A DNA stretch of 64,000 bases from CAYVVT01 sp964454335 (GTDB lineage: Bacteria; Fidelibacterota; UBA8477; JABMPR01). The position numbers were made by a program, and so were the translations under genes. The stretch spans positions 1-64,000 of the forward strand of contig CAYVVT010000017.1 of NCBI GenBank assembly GCA_964454335.1, given 5' to 3'. Of the stretch, positions 44,185 through 53,495 are shown piece after piece. Position 1 is the first letter of the stretch, and each line of letters begins with the position of its first letter. Below the pieces are notes generated by a model. That model was given only the letters and a program-made list of their open reading frames with translations, was not told the origin of the DNA and searched no databases.

Positions 44185-45933
44185 ATGAGTGAAAGTCTGA
44201 AATTGCTGAAGCTCACGCTGGACAGCAGCAATGAAACGGTCTTTCAGCATGTCATCGAAAGTGCCCCCATCGGTATATATTTCAATGATCTGAAAGGCAC
44301 TTTTCTTTACGGTAACAAGCGCGCCGAGGAGATCATCGGTTTTTCGCTTGAAGAACTCCGTGGCAGGAATTTCCTGAGATTGAATCTGTTGGATGCGAAG
44401 GGGCTGCGAACTGCTGCTAAGCACCTGAGGCAGAATCGGAAAGGGCGCGACACCGGACCCGAGGAATTCATCCTGCGGCGGAAAGACAACACCAAGGCTG
44501 TGGTGGAGATCACCACCACATGCTTCACTTATCAGGGCACTAAGGCAGTGCTGGGTATGGTCAGGGATGTCACCGAACAAAAGCAATTTGAAATGGAACT
44601 GCGAGCAAGTGAAGAGCGGCATCGTCTGATCAACGAGAACACGGATAACCTCATCGCGCTGATGACCTTTTCACTCAATCCGACCTATATCTACGTCAGT
44701 CCCTCTCATGAGCGCCTGCTGGGCTATGAGCCGGGTGAGCTTATCGGTAAAACCGGTATCGATTACATCCACCCGGAGGACAGAAGGAACCTGTATCCTA
44801 TTCTAAAGGAATATTTCAATCGGTGGCCAAGATGGCTTCGTTCATCCGGTGACAAGCATCCCAGTGAAACAGTTGAGTTCAGAGTAAGAGACAGCCTGGG
44901 GAACTGGAGATACCTGGAAAGTACGGTGAATTTTTCCGGTGGGAACCTGCTTTTCGTTTCCAGGGATGTCACTGAACGCAAAGAAGCCACGCAGAAGATC
45001 GGTGATCAGCATGCACAGATATCGGCCCTGAGCGGCGTGAATCTTGCGATGGCAGAAACCGTTGATCTGGTAGATGTCCTGAAGACGATCCAGAAAGAGC
45101 TCATCAAGGTATTCAGCTCCAAGCATGGACCATTGTTCGCCCTGTACGAAGGAGCCGAAGAGCAATTTGAGATCAAACTCACCTGGTATCACGAATCCCT
45201 CGTGCAGCAGATCCAGAAAGTCCTAGGTGTGATCCTTGATGGCATGCAAATCCCTATTCCGGAAAGTTTGAAGAAAATAGCCATCTCACACGAACCGCAT
45301 GTCTTCGATGATATCAATGAATTTGCCAAAACAGTTTTCAGAATGGAGAGTCTGCCCAACCTCGAGATGGTCTTAGGATCGAACTCGATTATTTATGTCC
45401 CGCTCTGGACCAAGGACAAGCTGATCGGTGGAATGTTCTTCCTGCCGGAAGCGCTTGAGATACGCAAGGTGCATATGGATCTGCTTAGCGAGTTGGGTAA
45501 CCAGGCCGCGATTGCCATTGAGCGCGCTCAGCTGTATGAACAGATACAGAAGGAGCGCGACATATACATGGAACTTTACCGCAAATACCGGGAGAGTGAG
45601 ATTCGTTCCAGTATCTTCTTCGAGGAGAGCGAGGATTGTTTCTACATTGCTGAAAAGGATGGAAGGGTCACACATTTGAATCCGGCGGGCCAGAAGATGT
45701 TCGGGTACAGTGACAGCGAACTCGATGACCTGACCGCGGCTGATTTCTATGTAAACCTGAAAGACCGGGAAAGCTTTATCAGCAAGATGGATGAGAAGGA
45801 ATATGTACAAAATTACCTGCAGCGCTTCAAACACAGGGATGGTTCAGAGATTATATGCCGGGAAACGGCCGTAAAGAGAACGGTTGAAGACAGGACAGTA
45901 TATCAGGGGATTATACGAGAGGCCGGAGACTAG
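44185..45933 (+). CDS. PAS-PAS-GAF-PAS sensor protein with no output domain
   Basis: A 582-residue soluble sensor. A PAS domain spans about 18-135 (FQHVIESAPIGIYFNDLKGT, ending VRDVTEQKQFE), a second PAS about 145-270 (ending SRDVTERKEAT), a GAF domain about 285-450 and a third PAS about 475-582 (EESEDCFYIAEKDGRVTHLN). The protein stops right after the third PAS core. No histidine kinase, GGDEF, EAL, phosphatase or DNA-binding part follows, and the next 390 bases hold no continuation in any frame. It may act as an adaptor for another kinase, or be a truncated sensor. AAAGGA precedes the ATG. Confidence 0.85.
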   Translation: MSESLKLLKLTLDSSNETVFQHVIESAPIGIYFNDLKGTFLYGNKRAEEIIGFSLEELRGRNFLRLNLLDAKGLRTAAKHLRQNRKGRDTGPEEFILRRKDNTKAVVEITTTCFTYQGTKAVLGMVRDVTEQKQFEMELRASEERHRLINENTDNLIALMTFSLNPTYIYVSPSHERLLGYEPGELIGKTGIDYIHPEDRRNLYPILKEYFNRWPRWLRSSGDKHPSETVEFRVRDSLGNWRYLESTVNFSGGNLLFVSRDVTERKEATQKIGDQHAQISALSGVNLAMAETVDLVDVLKTIQKELIKVFSSKHGPLFALYEGAEEQFEIKLTWYHESLVQQIQKVLGVILDGMQIPIPESLKKIAISHEPHVFDDINEFAKTVFRMESLPNLEMVLGSNSIIYVPLWTKDKLIGGMFFLPEALEIRKVHMDLLSELGNQAAIAIERAQLYEQIQKERDIYMELYRKYRESEIRSSIFFEESEDCFYIAEKDGRVTHLNPAGQKMFGYSDSELDDLTAADFYVNLKDRESFISKMDEKEYVQNYLQRFKHRDGSEIICRETAVKRTVEDRTVYQGIIREAGD

Positions 45934-46326
45934 TAACCTGATCCATACCTGCTGTCCATCACAATGACGACCCTAAATTACTAAGCAAGTGAGTACGACA
46001 GTGCAGCATCGGATTTTCTTACGAGAAAGGACCTCCGTTCACTGGCTGCACGAATAATTCTTCCAACAAATTCGAGTGCGCATTTTGCCCTTGATTTGCG
46101 CAGGGTGGCTCGCTAACATTCTTGTATGGTTGTTGGTACAACCTGTTAATTGTCAAGAATCCTGAAAATGGCCCGTCGATCCTTTCTCCATAAGGGTTTT
46201 GCTTTCATCGTCAATCAAATCCTGGCACTGTGATACGACCCGGACATTCCTCAATCTGCAGTACCACGACCCTGGGATTAATTGTAAAAAGAATCATAGA
46301 TCGAACACGCAAAAGAGGTAAGCACC
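45934..46326. other. Intergenic region upstream of the corrinoid locus
   Basis: A 393-base stretch with no gene. It must hold the promoter of the btuF-like gene, whose GAGG site lies eight bases before 46327. I searched by eye for the B12-box core of a cobalamin riboswitch and did not find it. No terminator with a T-run is visible behind the PAS/GAF gene. Confidence 0.5.
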
Positions 46327-47331
46327 ATGCTTGAGCATTTGCTGTCACATCGCAGACTGGTGAGTATGCTGTTCATCATCATCGTTCTCATCGGCTGCGG
46401 TACGAAGGGGGAACCAGAAGCGACATTCAGGATCGTTTCGCTGGCGCCAAACTGGACACAGACTGTGGCGGAGATCGGCGCCAAGGATCAACTCGTAGGG
46501 GTCACGCGCTATTGCATCTTTCCTGCAGACATCCCTGAGATGGTCGCCGCCGGTGAACTCGTGAGCGTCGGTGGTTTTGTCGACCTGTCAATGGCCCGGG
46601 TGGACTCCCTGAAACCGGATCTGGTCCTGACTGCCACCGGTTTGCAGTTGCGCTTCCACAAGAGACTGGATGAACTGGGGATTCCCTATATCCATATGGA
46701 GGAAACCAGCCTGGCAGAAACCTATGAGAAGATCCTGGCCCTGGGAAAATTCATCGGCAAGGCTGCGGACGCGCTGGCCCTGGTGGAATTCATCCAGGAT
46801 GAGCTGGGCAGTCTGGAACTGGAATACGCCGACCTGCCCCGTAAGAAGGTCTATTATGAGATCAATTACGCCTGGAAGTGTGTCCCGGGAGCAGATTCAT
46901 ATATTGTTGAACTCATGCGGCTGGCCGGAGCTGAGCCCATCTATGCTGATCGCAGCGGTATTGCACCGGCGGTGAACTGGAGCGAAGTGGTTGAGGCCAT
47001 GCCGGAGGTCATTCTGGTACCCTGGTGGGAAACGGCCTGGGAAGAAGGCCCGCATTTCGAGGGCCCCGGCAGGGGCAACGGGACCACTACCCTGGCTGAG
47101 GTGGCGGGACGAGAAGGTGCCGCCGGGCTCCCGGCCGTCAAAGCCGGGCGCGTCCGTTATATCAATTCTGCAAAGACCAAACAGGCCGGACCCATGATCC
47201 CGGTGGCCGTAAGGCTGTTTGCGGAAGCGATCCATGCGCCGGGACGAACCGAGATGCTGGCAATGGATTTCGTTCCCAAACTCATGGAGGAGCAGGATAG
47301 CTTTGTGCCTGATCTGGAGCTGGTTGAATAG
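46327..47331 (+). CDS. btuF: Periplasmic corrinoid-binding lipoprotein (BtuF-like)
   Basis: A 334-residue lipoprotein. The signal peptide ends at VLIGC/GT (cysteine near residue 24). The mature part has the Peripla_BP_2 fold: FRIVSLAPNWTQTVAEIGA at the first lobe, GGFVDLSMARVDSLKPDLVL, a long linking helix (ETYEKILALGKFIG), and a second lobe ending with the RVRYINSAKT stretch. This fold binds corrinoids or iron chelates for an ABC importer. The following CblS-like, BtuB-like and propeller genes favour corrinoid. The importer genes btuC and btuD are not in the window. The start follows GAGG. Confidence 0.83.
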   Translation: MLEHLLSHRRLVSMLFIIIVLIGCGTKGEPEATFRIVSLAPNWTQTVAEIGAKDQLVGVTRYCIFPADIPEMVAAGELVSVGGFVDLSMARVDSLKPDLVLTATGLQLRFHKRLDELGIPYIHMEETSLAETYEKILALGKFIGKAADALALVEFIQDELGSLELEYADLPRKKVYYEINYAWKCVPGADSYIVELMRLAGAEPIYADRSGIAPAVNWSEVVEAMPEVILVPWWETAWEEGPHFEGPGRGNGTTTLAEVAGREGAAGLPAVKAGRVRYINSAKTKQAGPMIPVAVRLFAEAIHAPGRTEMLAMDFVPKLMEEQDSFVPDLELVE

Positions 47332-47343
47332 GACTGAAGAGCG

Positions 47344-47406
47344 AAACTTGAAATTTGAAATTTGAAATTTGAAATTTGAAACTTGAAATTTGAAACTCGA
47401 AATGGG
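47344..47406. repeat. Heptamer tandem repeat array between btuF and cblS
   Basis: Nine units with an exact seven-base period and consensus AAATTTG, including four identical copies (47351-47378) and AAACTTG variants at 47344 and 47379. It is the cleanest of the three heptamer arrays and follows the btuF stop by about 12 bases. Confidence 0.9.
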
Positions 47407-47446
47407 TGAGCGCGATTGGGGGATTTGATTCAATGGTAATGGTGAT

Positions 47447-48259
47447 ATGAACGATTTGCATCAATTCTATTCAAAATTGAAGGAAGCGGCCGGTACCGGC
47501 GGAGATCATATCCGGACCGTTCGGGATCTGACGCTTATCGACCTGGCCGCTGATATCCATCTCGTCATCGCCTGCGACTCCGATGGAGGGATCGGTCCCA
47601 AGGAAAGAGACCTGGTGAATGTGCCTGGAGAGGTCCTGGGACGTTTCGCCACACGGGTCCCACTCATGGAGATACTGGCCTCCGGGGCCAGGCCCATGGT
47701 GGTGGTCAACACACTCGCAGTGGAGATGGATCCAACCGGACTGGCTATCATCGAGGGTGTGCGTAAAGAGGCCGCCCTGGCAGGACTAACGGATCCTGGT
47801 TCCATCACTGGCAGCACGGAGGACAATGTACCCACCGTTGCCACCGGGATGGGCGTTGTCATCGTCGGATTGGTGGACCAGCGCGATTTCAGACCTGGTG
47901 GTAGTCAGCCAGACGATCGTGTGGTCTGCGTGGGATTGCCAAAATCAGCTCCTGATGATGAAGTATCACTGGATGATCCCGAGATAGCAGATACTGCAAC
48001 GACCCTGGCGCTGGCCGGGCTGGACTACATCCATGACCTACTGCCGGTGGGTTCAAAAGGCATTATCCATGAACAGGATGCCCTGGCCGGCAGTGCGGGA
48101 CTCATTCTTGAAGGGGAAGCGGAAACCGGAGTGGATATCCATAAATCAGCTGGACCATCCACCTGTCTGTTGGCCTCGATACCACCGAGCAGGCTCGATG
48201 AATTGAGATCAGCAATTAAGCAGCCGATATCCGTTATCGGTACTCTGGTAGAAGGGTAA
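47447..48259 (+). CDS. cblS: AIR synthase-related kinase, CblS-like (alpha-ribazole salvage)
   Basis: A 270-residue PurM/AIRS-fold protein. Family features are RTVRDLTLIDL at the N-terminus, the phosphate-binding VIACDSDGGIGPKERD (about 40-55), FATRVPLMEILASGARPM, GSTEDNVPTVATGMGVVIVG, LPVGSKGIIHEQD (about 199) and a C-terminal TGVDIHKSAGPST. This matches the clostridial proteins annotated as alpha-ribazole-5-phosphate synthase CblS, which phosphorylate alpha-ribazole, the B12 lower-ligand nucleoside. It differs from SelD, ThiL and HypE in length and motifs. Its position between a BtuF-like protein and BtuB-like receptors supports a role in cobamide salvage. No CobS or CobU gene is present here. 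Confidence 0.75.
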   Translation: MNDLHQFYSKLKEAAGTGGDHIRTVRDLTLIDLAADIHLVIACDSDGGIGPKERDLVNVPGEVLGRFATRVPLMEILASGARPMVVVNTLAVEMDPTGLAIIEGVRKEAALAGLTDPGSITGSTEDNVPTVATGMGVVIVGLVDQRDFRPGGSQPDDRVVCVGLPKSAPDDEVSLDDPEIADTATTLALAGLDYIHDLLPVGSKGIIHEQDALAGSAGLILEGEAETGVDIHKSAGPSTCLLASIPPSRLDELRSAIKQPISVIGTLVEG

Positions 48260-48264
48260 GTCGA

Positions 48265-49278
48265 ATGGACAAAAGCACGCTTGAGAACCGGATCCTGGGC
48301 TCCCTGCTGGGAGTGGCTGCAGGCGATGCCCTGGGGATGCCCAGTTCGCTGCTGCCACCGGAGGAGATACGCAGGATATATCCGGAAGGAATCGAGGATT
48401 TCATGCCAGCTCCGGCCGGCCACCTCATTCACGATAGGATGGTTGCCGGTGAGATCACCGACGACACCCAGCAGACACTGCAGCTGGCAGATCTTTACCT
48501 GGAGACCGGCGGTTTTACGGTCGAAGGTGCCGCTGCGAAGCTCATTGAGTGGGCCGAGAGCATCAATGCCTTCGATGGATTGTTCCTGGGACCCAGCTCC
48601 ACCAGGGCACTCAAGCTCATCAAGGAAGGCGCCTCTCTGGAGGAGACCGGCCGCATCGGGGACACCAACGGCGCCACCATGCGCATTGCCCCGGTAGGCC
48701 TGGCCCATCCAGGTGATCTGGCGGCAGTAGTTGCTGACACTGCCCAGGTTTGCATGCCGACGCACAATACCAATACAGCAATTGCCGGTGCAGCCGGTGT
48801 AGCCTGTGCAGTCTCTACGGGAATTGACGGTGGTGATCTGGACGAATTGATCGAAGCGTTCTTCTATGGTGTGCGTGAAGGGATGAAGCAGGGAAATATC
48901 TGGACCTCTGCCTCCATTCAACATCGGACAGAGTGGGCCCTGGAACTGGTCTCGTCCAACAAAACCGAGCGGGAGATCTGGTCAGATCTCTATCAATACA
49001 TCGGTACAGGTGTCGCTACTTCAGAAGCAGTACCCAGCGCTCTGGCCCTGGTGGTCTACTACAAGGGCGATCCCTGGCAGGTTATCAGAGCGGCCGCCAA
49101 TATTGGTGGTGACTGCGACACCGTGGGAGCAATCGCCGGTAGCATGGCAGGTGCCTATGCAGGAGCAACCGCCTTTCCGCCACATGTGGCACCCCTCATC
49201 GAAGAAGTGAACCAACTTGATCTACCGGGATATGCAAGCAGATTTGCCGCCCGGCTCGAATTATCCCAAAGCTCATAA
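48265..49278 (+). CDS. ADP-ribosylglycohydrolase-family enzyme (DraG-like)
   Basis: A 337-residue enzyme of the ADP-ribosyl-crystallin/DraG superfamily. The metal-site motifs are GDALGMP (about 20-26), EITDDTQQTLQLAD (about 57-70) and IGGDCDTVGAIAGSMAGA near the C-terminus, giving the usual two-magnesium centre. The family removes ADP-ribose from proteins or splits other N-ribosides. It begins five bases after cblS ends and precedes the BtuB-like gene by a 28-base step, so it belongs to the corrinoid operon. A role on the ribosyl bond of the lower-ligand nucleotide or another nucleoside is a guess from context. Confidence 0.88.
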   Translation: MDKSTLENRILGSLLGVAAGDALGMPSSLLPPEEIRRIYPEGIEDFMPAPAGHLIHDRMVAGEITDDTQQTLQLADLYLETGGFTVEGAAAKLIEWAESINAFDGLFLGPSSTRALKLIKEGASLEETGRIGDTNGATMRIAPVGLAHPGDLAAVVADTAQVCMPTHNTNTAIAGAAGVACAVSTGIDGGDLDELIEAFFYGVREGMKQGNIWTSASIQHRTEWALELVSSNKTEREIWSDLYQYIGTGVATSEAVPSALALVVYYKGDPWQVIRAAANIGGDCDTVGAIAGSMAGAYAGATAFPPHVAPLIEEVNQLDLPGYASRFAARLELSQSS

Positions 49279-49306
49279 ACAGTGTTATGCTAAAGGAATC
49301 ATTCAA

Positions 49307-51235
49307 ATGAAAACAAAAGCCTTTCCCAGCGTTCTCCTGGTGATCCTGTTCCTGCTCGGTAGCAGCCTGCTAGCCCAGGATGACAGTACCCGTGTGGATC
49401 AATCGAACACGACCCGGGTGATCCTCACCGAAGAAGATTTCAAGAAGCATAACTGTGAGAATGTCGGTGATGCGTTGCAGATCATCACCGGGGTCTACAT
49501 CAATGCCCAGGGTGATGTCGCCCTCCGGGATGTGAGCTCTTCAAAGGTCGTGGTGATCATGGACGGCCAGAAGCTGAACGTTCCCGGCAGTGTGGGTGTC
49601 AAGGTCAGCGCCATCTCCATCGAGAAAGTGGCCATGATCGAGCTGCTCAGGGGTGGTCGTTCGGCTGAATACGGTGCAGATGCCGTAGGTGGCGTCATCC
49701 GCATTACCACCAAATCCAGTACCGAGTCTGACGATGAGATGAGAAGCTGGACGCTGGGATTGCGTGGCTCATATGGCTCCTATAGCCGCCAGATCCTCAC
49801 TATGAACCATTCCAATACCTTTGAGAAGTTCGACTATATGCTGTCCTATCGGCTGGACGGTTGGGATGGGGAATACGATTTCACCATCAATCCCTACGCG
49901 GATGAACCTGGTCTACTGGCTTATGGAACGGATGAAAGGGTCACCCATACGAACAATCATGAATCCACCCAGAGTGGCTTCGGCAAGATCGGTATGCGTC
50001 TGCCTGATGACCAGAAACTGGGCCTGTCCGTATCCACCTATATCGCCGACAACGGCACGCCGGGTCTTTCCTACAATTACACACCGGATGCCCGTCTCAG
50101 GTTCAATACGAACTCGGTGAACCTTAATTATGACAAGCCGGTGATCTTCGGGGATTTTTCCGTAAAAGCCCAGGTATTCTACCTGGAAGTTTGGACCCGG
50201 TTCGATGATCCAACCGGGAGTACGGTTGAGATCCACAGCGATCATAAGAACTACGCCCGTGGGGTAGATCTCAGTCAATCAGGAAGTATGATGGAGATTG
50301 TGAACCTTTCCTACGGCTACTCTTTCCGAGACGACCAGATCATCAGCAATGCGGTGGGCAACAAGACCCGCACCACCCACAGCGCCTTCCTCACATCTTC
50401 CACTTCTGGAGAGCTCTCAGGTTTTCTCACCCAGTGGGAAGCCGTTCTGGCGCTGCGCTACGATGCACCTTCTGATTTTGCTTCGGAAGTGAGTCCCCGA
50501 TTGAGCCTGTCCACCGGTCATCAGGGTGATATAAGTGCAAACCTCACCACACATGTAACGCGTTCGTACAGAGCACCCTCATTCAATGATCTGTACTGGC
50601 CTCGGGATGCCTACGCCATCGGAAATCCCGATCTGAGATCCGAATATGGCATCAATTACGATGTTGGCTTGAATCTGAGCACGCCCCTGGCTGATCTGGC
50701 GAACCTCACCGCTGCGGTGAATTATTTCCGCAACGATGTCAAGGATCTCATCCTCTGGGCTCAGAACCACCCGGAAGGTTTATGGACACCTTCAAACCTG
50801 GCGGAGACATCCACCAGCGGCGTGGAGACCTCTGCTAATATTTCCGCCTGGGAGAACAAGCTTATGGCCAACGTGGAATACACTTACATGGAGGCCCTGA
50901 ACAAATCTCCCGACCAGTCAGCCACGCATAACAAGGTCATCATTTACCGCCCCAAGAATAAGATGGATGTCACCGGCACCCTGCGTCTGGCTGACCTGGA
51001 ATGCAATTTGATATTCCACTGGGTGGGATTGCGCTATGATAATCCATCCAACACGATCTGGCTGCCGTCCTATCAGCTTTTGGATGCCAATCTCACCTAT
51101 CGTTATAACATTGCCGGTTACGGGGGATCAGTGACCCTGGAAGCTATCAACCTGCTGGACGAGGATTACTGGCGCACCAAGGGCACGCCACAGCCAGGCC
51201 GCCTGCTCAAACTCTCACTGGGGATAAACCTGTAG
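49307..51235 (+). CDS. TonB-dependent receptor, BtuB-like (first copy)
   Basis: A 642-residue outer-membrane receptor. A signal peptide ends near LLAQ (about residue 23). The TonB-box region is TRVILTEEDF, followed by the plug (about 40-140: NVGDALQIITGVYINAQGDV, SSKVVVIMDGQKLN, GRSAEYGADAVGGVIRITTK) and the barrel to an aromatic C-terminal strand (LKLSLGINL). It has no CarboxypepD domain. It shares APSFNDLYWP, GNPDLRSEYG and NTIWLPSYQ blocks with the receptor at 51254, so the two are tandem paralogues. The ATG at 49307 has AAGGA nine bases upstream. BtuB-like specificity rests on operon context. Confidence 0.83.
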   Translation: MKTKAFPSVLLVILFLLGSSLLAQDDSTRVDQSNTTRVILTEEDFKKHNCENVGDALQIITGVYINAQGDVALRDVSSSKVVVIMDGQKLNVPGSVGVKVSAISIEKVAMIELLRGGRSAEYGADAVGGVIRITTKSSTESDDEMRSWTLGLRGSYGSYSRQILTMNHSNTFEKFDYMLSYRLDGWDGEYDFTINPYADEPGLLAYGTDERVTHTNNHESTQSGFGKIGMRLPDDQKLGLSVSTYIADNGTPGLSYNYTPDARLRFNTNSVNLNYDKPVIFGDFSVKAQVFYLEVWTRFDDPTGSTVEIHSDHKNYARGVDLSQSGSMMEIVNLSYGYSFRDDQIISNAVGNKTRTTHSAFLTSSTSGELSGFLTQWEAVLALRYDAPSDFASEVSPRLSLSTGHQGDISANLTTHVTRSYRAPSFNDLYWPRDAYAIGNPDLRSEYGINYDVGLNLSTPLADLANLTAAVNYFRNDVKDLILWAQNHPEGLWTPSNLAETSTSGVETSANISAWENKLMANVEYTYMEALNKSPDQSATHNKVIIYRPKNKMDVTGTLRLADLECNLIFHWVGLRYDNPSNTIWLPSYQLLDANLTYRYNIAGYGGSVTLEAINLLDEDYWRTKGTPQPGRLLKLSLGINL

Positions 51236-51253
51236 GAGGAACTGCCTAGCTGA

Positions 51254-53467
51254 ATGGTCAAAACCGCAAACACCATGAGATTCGTCATCGCTGCACTGCT
51301 CACACTCCCAACCCTCCACGGACAGGAAAACGGGATGCTGGTGGGCCGTATCAGCGATGCGGAGTCAGGTGCGCCCCTGTTTGCCGCCTGCGTGTTCGTG
51401 GAGAATACCATCCATGGAGCTGAGACGGATCACGAAGGGTATTACTGGATCCCGGATCTACCCCCGGGGCGTTATCGCATCAGGGCATCACGTATCGGAT
51501 ACAGTGGCGTGGAGGACCTGGAGATCCTGGTGGTGGCGGGTCTGACGACAGAACTGAATTTCAGCATGGCGGATGATCCCGTCTATGCCCGGGAGGAGGT
51601 TACTGTTACCGCTACCCGGGGCAATGCACTGGTGAGTGAAGTTCCGGCTTCGGTGGACATCATCGATGCGGCCACCATCGAATTGCAGAAGCCCCAGAAC
51701 CTGGCGGAGGTCCTGGAGAATGTCCAGGGTGTGAACATCAAGGATTACGGTGGGATCGGTGGGATAAAATCCGCATCCCTGAGAGGATCGAGCTCAGGGC
51801 AGGTCCTGGTGATGGTGGACGGGCAACGCCTGAATGACGCAGCTTCCGGTCAGGTTGATTTCAGCCGGATCTCGGTAGAAGGTGTTGAGAAGATCGAGGT
51901 GGTGCGTGGCGGTGGTTCAGCCCTTTACGGTGCCGATGCCATCGGTGGCGTCATCAATATCATTACCCGCAAGGAAAGCGAACGCAACCTGACCCAGGCT
52001 TCGCTGGATGTCATGACGGGATCCTTCGCCTCACGATCAGTGAAGACGGGGCTGCATCGCTCAGGTGAGCGTTATGCCTCGTCCCTGACCTACAAACTGC
52101 TGCACACCGATGGCAACTTCCAGTATGCTCATCCCTACCTGGACACGCTTCTCGAAAAAAGGAACAACGATTTCATTGCCCATGATGTGTTCAGCAATCT
52201 GCAGCTGACCCTGGGGGAGAAGCCCCTGGAACACACCATCAACCTGGCCTATAACTTTTACTCGAACGACAAAGGGAGTCCGGGATCAACCACCCAACCT
52301 TATGATAGTGCACGCACCACCAGCACAACCCATCGCCTGAACCTGAGTACCCAGGGGAAACTTAATCTGTTCAATAATTACAAGGTTCAGGCCTTCCTCA
52401 ATCAGGCTGTGAATACCTATTTCAATAACGAGATGACTGTGGCAGCCGATGACACGCACAAGACCCTGGCAGGTGGCCTGGAAGTCCAGTTTACAACCAT
52501 TCTGGCACTCAACAATACATTGATCTACGGTGCCGGTCTGCGTATGAATCAGAATGGCGGACCGGGTTCTACGGATGCGGCGAATGAGCGCGTTGAACGC
52601 TTTGCCTTTGTGCAGGATGAGTATCTCCGATATCCTGAGAAGTGGAATCTACTGCGCAGCATCTCCATCATTCCCGCCCTGCGTTTTGACAGCTATTCGG
52701 ATTTTGGCCATCACTGGTCGCCAAAACTGGGGATGGTGTTCAACCTGGGCTCCACATGGCGGACGTCGGTCAAAACCAACCTGGGCTACAATTACAAAGC
52801 ACCCAGTTTCAACGATCTGTACTGGCCCGAGGACGCCTTTGCGGTGGGCAACCCGGATCTACAACCAGAGCATGGTACTGATTGGGATTTGGGCTTGCGC
52901 CTGCGTTATCCCATTCTCAACGGCATCGCCTTCGATGTCAGCTATTTCCGGATGCAATTGACAGATCTCATCATCTGGCAGCAGGGCGGTACCAGTGGTA
53001 AATGGATGCCTCAGAACGTGAGTCAGGCTCTCAATCAGGGATTGGAGAGCGCCATGACACTGAAGTTGATCCCGGACCTGTTGAACCTGTCCGTGAACCA
53101 CACCTATCTGGATGCCAGGAATGACGATGCCAACGATCGTACCGGTTACAGGAAGATCCTGGTGTACAGGCCCAGACATACCTTGAACGTGAACCTGGAT
53201 GTGAGCTGGCACGCCTGGACCACATCCCTGAGTTGGCAATATGTCAGTCGCCGCTACGTCCTGCCGGCGAACACCATCTGGCTCGATCCTTTCCAGGTCA
53301 CGGATCTGACCCTGGGTTGGCATGATAGCTTTAATGGCCTTGAACTGGACCTCTCCCTGCAGGTCAAGAATGTCTTCGATGAACTGTATGAATTCGTCCA
53401 ATATCAACCCATCCCCGGACGGGAATTCCGTCTGAGTCTGGGGATCGGTGGAACTTTGAATAAATGA
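51254..53467 (+). CDS. TonB-dependent receptor, BtuB-like, with CarboxypepD domain (second copy)
   Basis: A 737-residue receptor. A short signal peptide ends near TLHGQ (about residue 24). A CarboxypepD-like beta-sandwich (about 25-110, LVGRISDAESGAPLFAACVF) precedes the TonB-box/plug (EEVTVTATRGNALVSEVPA, LRGSSSGQVLVMVDGQRLND, GGGSALYGADAIGGVINIIT) and the barrel. The last strand is EFRLSLGIGGTLNK. The C-terminal halves of this and the preceding receptor align closely (APSFNDLYWPEDAFAVGNPD), so one arose by duplication and gained or lost the N-terminal domain. AGGAGG lies 15 bases before the ATG, a little far; an ATG at 51275 is possible. Confidence 0.85.
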   Translation: MVKTANTMRFVIAALLTLPTLHGQENGMLVGRISDAESGAPLFAACVFVENTIHGAETDHEGYYWIPDLPPGRYRIRASRIGYSGVEDLEILVVAGLTTELNFSMADDPVYAREEVTVTATRGNALVSEVPASVDIIDAATIELQKPQNLAEVLENVQGVNIKDYGGIGGIKSASLRGSSSGQVLVMVDGQRLNDAASGQVDFSRISVEGVEKIEVVRGGGSALYGADAIGGVINIITRKESERNLTQASLDVMTGSFASRSVKTGLHRSGERYASSLTYKLLHTDGNFQYAHPYLDTLLEKRNNDFIAHDVFSNLQLTLGEKPLEHTINLAYNFYSNDKGSPGSTTQPYDSARTTSTTHRLNLSTQGKLNLFNNYKVQAFLNQAVNTYFNNEMTVAADDTHKTLAGGLEVQFTTILALNNTLIYGAGLRMNQNGGPGSTDAANERVERFAFVQDEYLRYPEKWNLLRSISIIPALRFDSYSDFGHHWSPKLGMVFNLGSTWRTSVKTNLGYNYKAPSFNDLYWPEDAFAVGNPDLQPEHGTDWDLGLRLRYPILNGIAFDVSYFRMQLTDLIIWQQGGTSGKWMPQNVSQALNQGLESAMTLKLIPDLLNLSVNHTYLDARNDDANDRTGYRKILVYRPRHTLNVNLDVSWHAWTTSLSWQYVSRRYVLPANTIWLDPFQVTDLTLGWHDSFNGLELDLSLQVKNVFDELYEFVQYQPIPGREFRLSLGIGGTLNK

Positions 53468-53495
53468 GAACAAAACATTCCAAAGGAGGAACAGA

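Noticed and set aside
45934..46326. Cobalamin riboswitch before the btuF-like gene
   Set aside because: I looked for the B12-box core and flanking stems and did not see them; a covariance-model search would settle it.
47344..47406. CRISPR array
   Set aside because: Seven-base units repeated without spacers and no cas genes nearby; it is a simple tandem repeat.
48025..48924. Minus-strand open frame (299 codons) across cblS and the DraG-like gene
   Set aside because: Antisense to two genes with clear family motifs; its product has no recognisable features.
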